A DNA stretch of 64,000 nt from Streptomyces galbus (GCF_005280195.1 NZ_SZPR01000025.1:126694-190693); one strand, 5' to 3'; shown: positions 34,537-43,068, numbered from the stretch's first letter. The notes: generated by a model from the sequence alone, not told the origin. Translations and numbers: made by a program.

Positions 34537-36354
34537 CTACTTCGGCAGGTGCCGTGCCGCGAAGTCGAGTTCGAGCTTCACCTGCTTGATGCGCTCGTCC
34601 ACCACCAGGGAGCCGTGCCCGGCGTCGTAGCGGTACACCTCGTGGGGCGCGCCGCGGGACTCCAGGCGCTTGACGTAGTTGTCGATCTGGCGGATGGGGC
34701 AGCGCGGGTCGTTGACGCCCGCCGAGATGTGGACGGGGGCCTTGACCTGGTCCACGTAGGTCAGCGGGGAGGAGGCCGCGAAGCGCTCGGGGACCTCCTC
34801 GGGGGTGCCGCCGAGCAGCGTGCGGTCCAGGGCCTTCAGGGCCTCCATCTCGTCGTGGTACGCCGTGACGTAGTCGGCGACCGGGACGGCGGCGATGCCC
34901 AGCGTCCAGGCGTCGGGCTGGACGCCGAGGCCCAGCAGGGTGAGGTAGCCGCCCCAGGAGCCGCCGGTGAGGACCAGCCGGGCCGGGTCGGCGAGCCCCG
35001 AGCCCACCGCCCACTCGCGCACCGCCGCGATGTCCTCCAGCTCGATCAGGCCGACGCGGTGCTTGAGCGCGTCCGTCCAGGCGCGGCCGTAGCCGGTGGA
35101 GCCGCGGTAGTTGACGCGGACGACCGCGTACCCGTGGTCGACCCAGGCGGCCGGGGCCGCCGCGAAGGCGTCGCTGTCGTGCCAGGTGGGGCCGCCGTGG
35201 ATGTCGAACACCGTGGGCAGCGGGCCCGTGGCGCCCCTCGGCTTCTGCACCAGGGCGTGGATGCGGCCGCCGGGGCCGTCCACCCAGACGTCCTCCACCG
35301 GCACCGAGCCGGGGCACTTCATGCCGGGCGGGTCGAGCACCACGGCACCCGTGGTGGAGCGGACCACGGGCGGCTCGGCGGCCGAGGACCACAGGTACTC
35401 CACGCTGCCGTCCGGGCGGGCCGTCGCCCCCGAGACGGTGCCGGGCGGGGTGGGGATGCGGGTCAGCGTGCCGCCGGCGAGGTCGTAGCGGAACAGCTCG
35501 CTGCGGGCCTCGAAGCCGTGCACGACGAGCAGCGCGGAGCCGTCCGGGTACCACTCGGCGCTCACGTCGCCCGGCAGGTCCAGCTCCAGGTCGGTCTGCT
35601 CGCCGGTCCGCACGTCCCACACCAGCGGCTCCCAGCGGCCCCGGCGCTGGTGTCCGACGAGGAGGCGGGTGTCGCCGTCGACGGGTGCGAAGCCGAGCAC
35701 GTCCAGGCCGAGCTCCCGGCGGCCGCCGTCGGTGTCGTCGAGCTCGGCGACCGTGGTGCCGTCGGGGCGCAGCACGCGCAGCGCCGAGTGCATGGCGTCG
35801 CCGTGCTCGGTGTGCTCGACCGCGATGAGCGAACCGTCGTGGGAGAGGTCGCCGACGCCCGCCGACTCGCGGTGCCGGTACAGCTCGAAGGGTGCCTCGC
35901 CCTCGCGGGCCAGGTGGATCGTCGTGCCGTCCTCGTCGGTGGAGCGGCCGACCACCGCGGTGCGGCCGTCGCGGCTCAGGGCGAGGCCGGCCGGGTAGGA
36001 CGGGTCGAGGCCGGGGGCCGCCAGCTCGTCCTCGCCGCCGGTGAAGGGCTGGCGGCGCCACACGCCGAACTCGTCGCCGTCCTTGTCGTCGAACCACCAG
36101 ATCCAGGCGCCGTCCGGGGAGAGCACGCCGTCCGTGGTGCCGTTGGCCCGGTCGGTTACCTGGCGCTGCTCGCCGGTGGCGCGGTCCCACGCGTACAGCT
36201 CGTACGTCCCCGTCGCGTTCGACACGAACAAGGACCGGTCCGGTGCGTCCTCCGCCCAGTCGGGCAGGGACACCCTCGGCGCGCGGAAGCGCTTCTCCCA
36301 GTCCGGCATCTGCTCGGTCGGCTCGGCCGCGTCCGGCCCGTTGCTCTCAGTCAT
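34537..36354 (-). CDS. S9 family prolyl oligopeptidase-like peptidase
   Basis: A 605-residue cytoplasmic peptidase with an N-terminal beta-propeller (about 30-350: repeats such as LSPDGAWIWW, LSRDGRTAVV, LSHDGSLIAV) and a C-terminal alpha/beta hydrolase. The catalytic triad is visible: Ser in GGSWGGY, Asp in GVNDPRCP and His in AGHGS. The family cleaves short peptides or acyl-peptides. The ATG at 36354 is 6 nt after CACTAT. It is divergent from SURF1. Confidence 0.94.
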   Translation of the reverse strand: MTESNGPDAAEPTEQMPDWEKRFRAPRVSLPDWAEDAPDRSLFVSNATGTYELYAWDRATGEQRQVTDRANGTTDGVLSPDGAWIWWFDDKDGDEFGVWRRQPFTGGEDELAAPGLDPSYPAGLALSRDGRTAVVGRSTDEDGTTIHLAREGEAPFELYRHRESAGVGDLSHDGSLIAVEHTEHGDAMHSALRVLRPDGTTVAELDDTDGGRRELGLDVLGFAPVDGDTRLLVGHQRRGRWEPLVWDVRTGEQTDLELDLPGDVSAEWYPDGSALLVVHGFEARSELFRYDLAGGTLTRIPTPPGTVSGATARPDGSVEYLWSSAAEPPVVRSTTGAVVLDPPGMKCPGSVPVEDVWVDGPGGRIHALVQKPRGATGPLPTVFDIHGGPTWHDSDAFAAAPAAWVDHGYAVVRVNYRGSTGYGRAWTDALKHRVGLIELEDIAAVREWAVGSGLADPARLVLTGGSWGGYLTLLGLGVQPDAWTLGIAAVPVADYVTAYHDEMEALKALDRTLLGGTPEEVPERFAASSPLTYVDQVKAPVHISAGVNDPRCPIRQIDNYVKRLESRGAPHEVYRYDAGHGSLVVDERIKQVKLELDFAARHLPK

Positions 36355-36360
36355 GGCCCC

Positions 36361-36366
36361 ATAGTG
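36361..36366 (-). promoter_or_regulatory. -10 hexamer, leaderless type
   Basis: CACTAT on the minus strand ends 6 nt before the peptidase ATG, without a Shine-Dalgarno sequence. Confidence 0.5.
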
Positions 36367-36496
36367 CCTGCTCGGACGACTTGTGTGCGGCCGCGCTCCC
36401 CAGCCTGTGGACAACTTTCGTCATGTACTTACCAGGCCCCTCCACGGACGGTCCATGAACCCGCCCCCCGCGCCCCGGCACAGCGCGGCGGCCCCG

Positions 36497-36502
36497 TACC
36501 GT
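36497..36502 (+). promoter_or_regulatory. -10 hexamer, leaderless type
   Basis: TACCGT ends 7 nt before the SURF1 GTG. Confidence 0.4.
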
Positions 36503-36509
36503 TGAGGGC

Positions 36510-37376
36510 GTGTACCGGTTCCTGCTGACGCCCCGCTGGTGGGGGATCAACGTCTTCCTGCTGCTGGCCGTGCCGTTCTGCATCTTCATGGGGTCCTGGC
36601 AGCTCAGCCGGTTCGAGGCGCGCGTCGACGACCACCGCACCGCGCAGGCGCAGGTCTCCGAGGACCGCACCGAGGCGGCGCGCCCGCTCTCCGAGATGCT
36701 GCCGGTGGACAAGGCGACCTCGGGCAAGCGCGTCACCGCGACGGGCCGCTACGGCACGCAGCTCCTCGTGCCCGACCGCACGCTGGACGAGCGCACGGGG
36801 TTCTACGTGCTGACCCTGCTGCGCACCGACGGCGGCAAGGCGCTCCCCGTGGTCCGGGGCTGGCTGCCGGGCACCGCCGACGCGGCAGCGGCGCCCGCCC
36901 CGCCGGCCGGCGAGGTCACCGTCACCGGTGCGCTGCAGGCGTCCGAGACGCCCGGGGACAACGGCGTCAGCGCCCGGGGCGGGCTGCCGGCCGGGCAGAC
37001 GGCCGCGATCAGCGCGGCCTCCCTGGTCAACCTCGTGCCGTACGACGTCTACGACGCCTGGGTCACGCTGGACACGGCGGATTCCGGGATGACGGCGGTG
37101 CCCGCGACCGCGCCCGCCGGGACCGGCCTGGACCTGAAGGCGTTCCAGAACCTCGGCTACACCGGCGAGTGGTTCGTCTTCGCGGGCTTCGTGGTGTTCA
37201 TGTGGTTCCGCCTGCTGCGCCGCGAGGTCGAGTTCCAGCGCGACGCGGCCCTCGGCCTGCTCCCCGAGGCGGAGGGCGGGGAACCGGCGACGGCGGAGGC
37301 CGGGGAACCGGCGACGGGCGAGGAGCCCGCCGCCCCCGGGACTTCCTACGACGGCGCCAGCACGCCCGTCCGGTAG
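36510..37376 (+). CDS. SURF1-family cytochrome oxidase assembly protein
   Basis: A 288-residue membrane protein with two TMs, one at each end (residues ~12-32 and ~218-238), flanking an extracytoplasmic domain with FMGSWQLSRFEARVDDH and VVRGWLPG. This is the SURF1 plan, an assembly factor for haem-copper oxidase. A ~45-residue cytoplasmic tail holds a duplicated GEPAT motif. Its 3' end overlaps the convergent membrane-protein gene by 31 bp. Confidence 0.93.
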   Translation: MYRFLLTPRWWGINVFLLLAVPFCIFMGSWQLSRFEARVDDHRTAQAQVSEDRTEAARPLSEMLPVDKATSGKRVTATGRYGTQLLVPDRTLDERTGFYVLTLLRTDGGKALPVVRGWLPGTADAAAAPAPPAGEVTVTGALQASETPGDNGVSARGGLPAGQTAAISAASLVNLVPYDVYDAWVTLDTADSGMTAVPATAPAGTGLDLKAFQNLGYTGEWFVFAGFVVFMWFRLLRREVEFQRDAALGLLPEAEGGEPATAEAGEPATGEEPAAPGTSYDGASTPVR

Positions 37377-38509
37377 ACCGTCCCGGCGCACGCGTCGGGC
37401 ACGGTCGCGGTGACCGTGGGCCCGCCGCCGTCCGGGGTGTACGACACGGCGACGCTGCCGTCGGCCGTGCCGTCCTCGGTGAACAGCTGCGGGGACGTGT
37501 CGTTCGCGCCGGACCCGCCGGTCGCGCCGGTGGTCGTGGCGCCGTTCGCCGCGCTGCTCTGCTCGGTCGGGCTCGGGCTCGGTGACGAGGAGCCGCCGGA
37601 GTCGCCGCCGTTCGTCGGGCAGGTCTCCGAGGGCACCCAGGCGAACCGCACGTCGTAGGCCGAGCCCGGCGTGAGGACCAGCCGGGAGACGTACAGCGAC
37701 GGGTCGGGCAGGGCGGCCGCGGCGTCGCCGGAGGTGTGCTCGGTGACGCTGATCTTCGCCGGGTCGGCGGCGCCCTGCGGGGTGGTGGTGAGGGCGACCC
37801 CGCCGTCGACGGCGCAGCTCTTGCCGGAGACGTTGGTCACGCGGAAGCTGCCGTAGACGATGCCGGCCGCGTCGGCGCCCTGAACGGCGGCGGTGGCGGA
37901 GCCGAGCTGGTCGGCGGCGCAGGCGGGGGCCTCGGCGGAGCTGGGCGCGGACGGGTCGCTGCCGCCGCCGGCGCCGGCCGCGCTGCCGCCGCTCTTGCCG
38001 TCGTCGCCGCCCTTGGTGCCGCCGGTCCCCTGGTCGCCGGTCGGGCCGCCGGTGTCGGCCTTGCCCGCGGATCCGCCGTCGGGCTGCTTGCCCTCGCCGG
38101 TGCCGCCGTGGGCCTGGGAGGCCTGGCCGGCGATGGCGGGGTTGGCGTCGGTGCCGCCGGAGTTCGAGACGTGGATGAGGGCCGGGACGGCGGTGCCGAC
38201 GAAGAGCGCCGCGGCCGCCATGCCGACGGCGGCCTGGCGCTTGCGGGCCCGGCGGGCCGGTACGGCCTTGCGCAGGTGGTCGAGGGTGCCGTCGCGCGGT
38301 TCGACGTCGGCGACCGCCTGCTGCAGCATGCGCCGCAGGGCCAGCTCGTCCGAGCCGAACCCCTCGGGGCCCTGGTCGTCGAGGTGGTGGTTCACGTGTC
38401 CGTTCCCAGCGTGCGTGTGCTTCGGGTGGCCGGCCGGGTCCATCGGCTCGTGCCACGCGTACGGTTCGTGTCGCTCATGGGAGTCGCGTCCCTCGCCGTC
38501 CTGGTTCAC
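37346..38509 (-). CDS. Sigma-coupled membrane protein (possible anti-sigma)
   Basis: A 387-residue protein. The N-terminal ~88 residues are cytoplasmic and His-rich, then DELALRRMLQQAVADVEP and a basic KAVPARRARKRQ stretch. One TM follows (~93-113), then an extracytoplasmic Gly/Ser/Asp-rich linker and a C-terminal beta domain with two cysteine pairs. The GTG overlaps the sigma-factor stop (GTGA), so it is coupled, as anti-sigma genes usually are. No HxxxCxxC zinc motif is present, so an anti-sigma role is inference. Confidence 0.82.
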   Translation of the reverse strand: MNQDGEGRDSHERHEPYAWHEPMDPAGHPKHTHAGNGHVNHHLDDQGPEGFGSDELALRRMLQQAVADVEPRDGTLDHLRKAVPARRARKRQAAVGMAAAALFVGTAVPALIHVSNSGGTDANPAIAGQASQAHGGTGEGKQPDGGSAGKADTGGPTGDQGTGGTKGGDDGKSGGSAAGAGGGSDPSAPSSAEAPACAADQLGSATAAVQGADAAGIVYGSFRVTNVSGKSCAVDGGVALTTTPQGAADPAKISVTEHTSGDAAAALPDPSLYVSRLVLTPGSAYDVRFAWVPSETCPTNGGDSGGSSSPSPSPTEQSSAANGATTTGATGGSGANDTSPQLFTEDGTADGSVAVSYTPDGGGPTVTATVPDACAGTVYRTGVLAPS

Positions 38510-39180
38510 GCCGACGCTCCCATCGCGCCCCGCAGCGCGGCGATGCCGCGTGAGCCGTACGCCTTGACCGAGCCGAGCGATATGCCGAGGGTCTCGGCGA
38601 CCTGGGCCTCCGTCATGTCCGCGAAGTAGCGCAGGACGAGGACCTCGCGCTGGCGGCGCTGCAGGCCCTTCATCGCCTTGATCAGGGCGTCGCGCTCCAA
38701 CTGGTCGTAGGCGCCCTCCTCCGCGCTCGCCATGTCGGGCATCGGCTTGGAGAGCAGCTTCAGGCCGAGGATGCGCCGGCGCAGCGCCGAGCGGGAGAGG
38801 TTGACGACGGTCTGGCGCAGGTAGGCCAGGGTCTTCTCCGGGTCGCGGACGCGCTTGCGCGCGGAGTGGACGCGGATGAATGCCTCCTGGACGACGTCCT
38901 CGCAGGAGGCGGTGTCGTCGAGCAGGAGGGCGGCGAGGCCGAGCAGCGAGCGGTAGTGCGCCCGGTAGGTCTCGGTGAGGTGGTCGACGGTGGTGCCGGC
39001 CGCCACGGTCTCGTCGGCGCCGTCACGCGGGCTGGGGATGCGGGCGGGCCGCGCTGCGGGCATGGGCGCGATCACCGGCATGCCGCCGGGCGCCCCGGCC
39101 GCGCGGGGTCGGACGATCCGGCGGGGCGGCCGCAAAGCGGTGCCCCGGGTCGTCGCGGGGAAGTCGAGTACCTCTGCCAC
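38506..39180 (-). CDS. SigE-family ECF sigma factor
   Basis: A 224-residue ECF sigma factor. Region 2 reads YRAHYRSLLGLAALLLDDTASCEDVVQEAFIRV and region 4 reads LQRRQREVLVLRYFADMTEAQVAETLGISLGSVKAYGSRGIAALR; this is the SigE-family (TIGR02983-like) pattern. The first ~65 residues form a Pro/Arg-rich extension not needed for sigma function, so an internal ATG (residue 34 or 40) could be the true start. The GTG at 39180 lacks a close Shine-Dalgarno sequence. It is coupled to the membrane protein. Confidence 0.9.
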   Translation of the reverse strand: MAEVLDFPATTRGTALRPPRRIVRPRAAGAPGGMPVIAPMPAARPARIPSPRDGADETVAAGTTVDHLTETYRAHYRSLLGLAALLLDDTASCEDVVQEAFIRVHSARKRVRDPEKTLAYLRQTVVNLSRSALRRRILGLKLLSKPMPDMASAEEGAYDQLERDALIKAMKGLQRRQREVLVLRYFADMTEAQVAETLGISLGSVKAYGSRGIAALRGAMGASA

Positions 39181-39565
39181 GCCAGTTGGACACGCCTACC
39201 CCCTCGGGGGTTGTACGCGTGATGCCCACCTCTTGCGCGGGGTGGCGCCGCCGGTCTCCCCCCGGACGCCCCGGCCGGCCCGTCTCCGGCGCCGGGCAGC
39301 ACAACCGACGGCGTGTCCCATGCCCTCATGCGTCCCGCTCTTCCCCTGTGTCCACCAACGATCGGGCGTCCCCACGCCCGCGGCCGCGGCGCCCCCTGCG
39401 CGCCGTGGCCGTCTGCTTCCGCACCCTGGAAGGGCGACCGCAAAGACGCTCCCCGCGCTCCGCACGGTTGCGGAGAGCGGGGAGGAAACAACCAGTGAGC
39501 AAATCCTACAAACGTTTTCGGCCCTGGCCAGGGGTTACTTACGGCAACCCCCGCCGGTCTGGCGT
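39181..39565. other. Intergenic region between asd and the sigma factor
   Basis: These 385 bp have no supported gene. It contains the asd terminator (39449-39484), a short inverted repeat CCCTGGCCAGGG near 39523, and presumably the sigma-operon promoter. Long antisense frames here read as Arg/Gly/Pro-rich noise. Confidence 0.6.
39449..39484 (-). terminator. Terminator of the ask-asd operon
   Basis: A stem of 8 + 7 base pairs with one mismatch (CTCCCCGC-G-CTCCGCA / TGCGGAG-A-GCGGGGAG) and a 4-nt loop. On the minus strand it is followed by CGTCTTTG. It lies 82 nt after the asd stop. Confidence 0.8.
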
Positions 39566-40624
39566 TCACTGACGCTCAGCCACGACCAGTTCCGCGATCT
39601 GCGCGGCGTTGAGGGCGGCGCCCTTGCGCAGGTTGTCGCCGCAGGCGAAGAGCTCCAGGGCGGTCGGGTCGTCGAGGGCGCGGCGCACCCGGCCCACCCA
39701 GGTGGGGTCGGTGCCGACGACGTCGGCGGGGGTGGGGAACTCGCCGGCCTCGGGGTCGTCGCACAGCACCACGCCGGGCGCGGTGGCGATGATCTCGCGG
39801 GCCCGGCCGACGGTGACCTCGTCCTGGAAGCGGGCGTGGACGGTGAGGGAGTGCACGGTGACCACCGGCACGCGCACGCACGTCACGGCCACCGGCAGGG
39901 CGGGCAGTCCGAGGACCTTGCGGGTCCCGTCGCGCACCGCCATCTCGTCCGAGGACCAGCCGTCCGCGCGCAGCGACCCCGCCCACGGCACGACGTTCAG
40001 CGCGACCGGCTCCGGGAACGGCCCGGTGCCGTCCCCCACGGCCCGCCGTACGTCACCGGGGCTGGTGCCCAGGTGCGTGCCGGCGACCAGGGAGAGCTGC
40101 CGGCGCAGGGTGCCGACGCCGTCGCGTCCGGCGCCGCTGACCGCCTGGTACGAGGAGACGACCAGCTCGCGCAGCCCGAACTCGGCGTGCAGGGCGCCGA
40201 GGGTCACGATCATGGTCAGGGTCGTGCCGTCCGGGCCGGCGAGGATGCCGCGCGGCCGCATCCGTACGGCGTGCGGGTTGACCTCGGGCACGACGAGCGG
40301 CACCTCGGGGTCCGCGCGGAACGCGGCGGAGGTGTCGACCACGACGGCGCCGCGCGCGACGGCGACCGGCGCCCACCGGGCCGCGACCTCCTCGGGCACG
40401 GCGAACAGCGCCAGGTCGACGCCGTCGAGGGCGTCCTCGCTCAGCGCGGCCACCTCGACCTCCTCGCCGCGCACGGCCAGCTTGCGGCCGGCCGAGCGCG
40501 GCGAGGCGACGAGACGGATCTCACCCCAGATGTCCGCCCGGTGGGACAGGATCTGGAGCAGCACGGTCCCGACGGCGCCGGTCGCCCCCACGACCGCCAG
40601 CGTCGGACGTTGCGATGCGGGCAT
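39566..40624 (-). CDS. asd: Aspartate-semialdehyde dehydrogenase homologue lacking the catalytic Cys
   Basis: A 352-residue Asd-fold protein in the aspartate pathway operon. Present are NADP-binding GATGAVG (13-19), SSYQAVSGAG with the catalytic-site Gln160, and VRVPVVTVHS with the substrate-binding Arg and the His base. The nucleophile motif is altered: the family's P-N-C-T-T is P-D-G-T-T (131-135), so the thioester-forming Cys is Gly133 (codon 40226-40228, GGC) and the preceding Asn is Asp. The frame is otherwise intact and well preserved, so this is not simple decay. It lies 15 bp downstream of ask. Either it is a non-catalytic paralogue (compare USG-1 proteins) with another Asd elsewhere, or the mechanism has changed. 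Confidence 0.93.
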   Translation of the reverse strand: MPASQRPTLAVVGATGAVGTVLLQILSHRADIWGEIRLVASPRSAGRKLAVRGEEVEVAALSEDALDGVDLALFAVPEEVAARWAPVAVARGAVVVDTSAAFRADPEVPLVVPEVNPHAVRMRPRGILAGPDGTTLTMIVTLGALHAEFGLRELVVSSYQAVSGAGRDGVGTLRRQLSLVAGTHLGTSPGDVRRAVGDGTGPFPEPVALNVVPWAGSLRADGWSSDEMAVRDGTRKVLGLPALPVAVTCVRVPVVTVHSLTVHARFQDEVTVGRAREIIATAPGVVLCDDPEAGEFPTPADVVGTDPTWVGRVRRALDDPTALELFACGDNLRKGAALNAAQIAELVVAERQ

Positions 40625-40639
40625 CTGCGGTCCCGGGCG

Positions 40640-41161
40640 TCAGCGCCCGGTGCCCCCGTAGACGACGGCCTCGTCGCTGTCGGAGTCGAGCCCGAAGGCG
40701 GTGTGCACGGCGCGGACGGCCTCCGGCACGTCGTCGGCGCGCGTGACGACCGAGATGCGGATCTCGGAGGTCGAGATCAGCTCGATGTTCACCCCCGCCT
40801 CCGACAGGGCCGTGAAGAAGTCGGCCGTGACGCCCGGGTTGGTCTTCATGCCCGCGCCGACCAGGGAGATCTTGCCGATCTGGTCGTCGTAGCGCAGGGA
40901 GTCGAAGCCGATGCCGGACTTGTTCTTCTCCAGCGCGTCGATGGCCTTGCGGCCCTCGGTCTTCGGCAGCGTGAAGGAGATGTCCGTCAGGCCGGTGGCC
41001 GCGGCGGACACGTTCTGCACGACCATGTCGATGTTGACCTCGGCGTCGGCGATCGTGCGGAAGATGGACGCCGCCTCGCCGGGCTTGTCGGGCACGCCGA
41101 CGACCGTGATCTTGGCCTCGGAGGTGTCGTGCGCGACACCGGAGATGATGGCCTGCTCCAC
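40640..41161 (-). CDS. ask: Aspartokinase beta subunit from internal start
   Basis: Within ask, TGGGGA lies 8 nt before an in-frame GTG at 41161 (product begins VEQAIISGVAHDTSEAK). It yields 173 residues covering the two ACT domains. Corynebacterial LysC makes an alpha2beta2 enzyme from the same arrangement, with a beta subunit of almost the same length. The ribosome-binding site is seen; its use is inferred. Confidence 0.75.
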   Translation of the reverse strand: MEQAIISGVAHDTSEAKITVVGVPDKPGEAASIFRTIADAEVNIDMVVQNVSAAATGLTDISFTLPKTEGRKAIDALEKNKSGIGFDSLRYDDQIGKISLVGAGMKTNPGVTADFFTALSEAGVNIELISTSEIRISVVTRADDVPEAVRAVHTAFGLDSDSDEAVVYGGTGR

Positions 41162-41911
41162 CTGCTGGTCCCCAATCGGCTCACTGCTGACCCACGTGCC
41201 CTGCAGTCCGCTGAAGCTGGACCGGACGTGGATCGGGATGTTGTAACGGCGGGCGTACTCCACACAGCGGTGGAGCAGCACCTTGGAGCCGGAGGCCGCG
41301 AGCTCCAGCATGTCCTCGAAGGAGATCCAGTCGATCTTCTTCGCCTTCTTCACCACCCGCGGGTCGGCGGTGAACACGCCGTCGACGTCGGTGTAGATCT
41401 CGCACACCTCGGCGTCGAGCGCGGCGGCCAGCGCGACCGCGGTGGTGTCGGAGCCGCCGCGGCCCAGCGTGGTGATGTCCTTGGTGTCCTGGCTGACGCC
41501 CTGGAACCCCGCGACGATGGCGATGTTGCCCACGTCGAGCGAGTCGCGGATGCGGCCCGGCGTGACGTCGATGATCCGGGCTTTGTTGTGGACCGAGTCG
41601 GTGATGACACCTGCCTGGCTGCCGGTGAACGACTGGGCGTTGTGCCCCAGGTTCTTGATCGCCATGGCCAGCAGGGCCATGGAGATCCGCTCTCCGGCGG
41701 TCAGCAGCATGTCGAGCTCGCGCCCGGCAGGGATGGGGGATACCTGCTCGGCGAGATCGATCAGCTCGTCCGTCGTGTCGCCCATCGCGGAAACCACGGC
41801 GACCACCTGGTGGCCGTTCTTCTTGGCTTCCACGATCCGCTTGGCGACGCGCTTGATGCCCTCGGCATCGGCTACGGAGGAGCCTCCGTACTTCTGCACG
41901 ACAAGGCCCAC
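40640..41911 (-). CDS. ask: Aspartokinase (alpha subunit)
   Basis: A 423-residue aspartate kinase, the first step toward lysine, threonine, methionine and diaminopimelate. It has KYGGSS at the N-terminus (phosphate-binding Lys), VSAMGDTTDEL, FTGSQAGV, and GRGGSDTTAVALA for aspartate and ATP. Two C-terminal ACT domains (~265-340, ~345-420; VGVPDKPGEAASIF, VGAGMKTNPG) serve feedback inhibition by lysine/threonine. GTG 41911 has GAGGAG 7 nt upstream. It is co-transcribed with asd. An internal start (41161) gives the beta subunit. Confidence 0.96.
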   Translation of the reverse strand: MGLVVQKYGGSSVADAEGIKRVAKRIVEAKKNGHQVVAVVSAMGDTTDELIDLAEQVSPIPAGRELDMLLTAGERISMALLAMAIKNLGHNAQSFTGSQAGVITDSVHNKARIIDVTPGRIRDSLDVGNIAIVAGFQGVSQDTKDITTLGRGGSDTTAVALAAALDAEVCEIYTDVDGVFTADPRVVKKAKKIDWISFEDMLELAASGSKVLLHRCVEYARRYNIPIHVRSSFSGLQGTWVSSEPIGDQQVEQAIISGVAHDTSEAKITVVGVPDKPGEAASIFRTIADAEVNIDMVVQNVSAAATGLTDISFTLPKTEGRKAIDALEKNKSGIGFDSLRYDDQIGKISLVGAGMKTNPGVTADFFTALSEAGVNIELISTSEIRISVVTRADDVPEAVRAVHTAFGLDSDSDEAVVYGGTGR

Positions 41912-42088
41912 GTGCGCTCCTCGCTCAGTTTGTCTGTTTCCGCACGTACGCCCTTGTACTGCGGGTCGGCTCAGTCTAACGAGCGCCCGAATCCCGCCCC
42001 TGGGGTATCGCATCGTGAGATGCCCCGGACACCCGCCGCGGGGGCTCCTTCCCAGGCGGTCCGAGGGACAAGCGGAATGTGCCCCGGC

Positions 42089-42277
42089 TCACGCGTCGCC
42101 GGTCCGCAGGGCGGTGACGAAGGCGGTCCAGGCGGGGGTGGGGAGGGTGAGGTGGGGGGCTTGGGGGGTCTTGGAGTCGCGGATGTGGACGGTGGCGGGG
42201 GTGGCGGCGACTTCTACGCAGTTGCCGCCCTCGTCGTCGCTGTAGCTCGACTTGCCCCACGTCAACGGGTCGCTCAT
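42089..42277 (-). CDS. DUF397 protein
   Basis: A 62-residue DUF397 protein: LTWGKSSYSDDEGGNCVEVA followed by VHIRDSKTP and a C-terminal AWTAFVTALRTG. In Streptomyces these small proteins are partners or targets of the adjacent XRE/DUF5753 regulator (WhiJ-like systems). The ATG overlaps the regulator's stop (ATGA). Confidence 0.93.
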   Translation of the reverse strand: MSDPLTWGKSSYSDDEGGNCVEVAATPATVHIRDSKTPQAPHLTLPTPAWTAFVTALRTGDA

Positions 42278-43068
42278 GGCCGATCCACCATCCCCTTGAT
42301 GAAATGGGCCGACTCAGCCGTGCTGAGGGCCTGGGTGCGGATCATGCTAAGCCGCCCGATCACCCGGCTGACAACCCCCGGATCGGCCGACAGTTCGCTG
42401 GCGAACGGACCTTCCGCGAAGGCGAGCCGCTCGTGGTCGCGCGTCTCCAGAAGCACCATGGCGCCCGCGAGGGCGGAGGGGACGACCCGCTCGAACGGCA
42501 GCACCTGCACCTCGACGTTGCGCAGGGTCCCCACTTCCAGCAGTCGGCCCAACTGCTCGGCGTCCACGAGCGGGTTGCACAAGGCCGCCTCGTACAGCAC
42601 GAAGCTCAGGTGCACGGGTGGCTTCCTCTCGGTGAGGATGGCCTGCCGCTCCATGCGGGTCGCGACGCGCTCCTCGACCGTGTCGTCGTCCAGGGGCGGG
42701 TAGCGGTTCTCCATCAGGGTCCGCGCGTACGCCTTGGTCTGCAACAGGCCCGGGATGAGGGTGGCTTCGTACGACCAGTGACTCACCGCCTCCCTCTCCC
42801 GCTCCATGAACTCCTGCGCCCGGGGCGGGAACTTCTCCCTGCTCAAGTAGTCCTTCGCCGCGCTCAGCATCCCCTCCGCGCCGCACAACTCATCGGCCAC
42901 GTCCAGGACTCGGGGGGTCGGCATGCGGACCCCTTGCTCCATGGCCTTGATCGTGTCCGGGGAGTAGTTCGACGCGGCCGCCAGCTCCTCGCGGGAGACG
43001 TTCGCCTTCGTGCGCCAGCGCTTCAACTGGTTGCCGCTGAAGCGCCACATGGGGGGCGACTGGGTCAC
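42274..43068 (-). CDS. XRE-family regulator with DUF5753
   Basis: A 264-residue regulator. The N-terminal HTH is NQLKRWRTKANVSREELAAASNYSPDTIKAMEQG. The large C-terminal DUF5753 domain includes EREAVSHWSYEATLIPGLLQTKAYAR and a VLYEAAL...QVLPF core. GTG 43068 has GGAGG 8 nt upstream. Coupled to DUF397, it forms a WhiJ/BldB-like developmental or antibiotic control module, of which Streptomyces have dozens. Confidence 0.94.
   Translation of the reverse strand: MTQSPPMWRFSGNQLKRWRTKANVSREELAAASNYSPDTIKAMEQGVRMPTPRVLDVADELCGAEGMLSAAKDYLSREKFPPRAQEFMEREREAVSHWSYEATLIPGLLQTKAYARTLMENRYPPLDDDTVEERVATRMERQAILTERKPPVHLSFVLYEAALCNPLVDAEQLGRLLEVGTLRNVEVQVLPFERVVPSALAGAMVLLETRDHERLAFAEGPFASELSADPGVVSRVIGRLSMIRTQALSTAESAHFIKGMVDRP

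Noticed and set aside
39481..39572. Short plus-strand ORF starting GTGAGCAAATCC
   Set aside because: Only 25 codons, overlapping the asd end and the terminator; no support.
38975..42703. 1242-residue plus-strand ORF over the sigma factor, asd and ask
   Set aside because: Its composition (His/Asp/Gly/Val-rich, no motifs) is that of the third-frame shadow of GC-rich genes.
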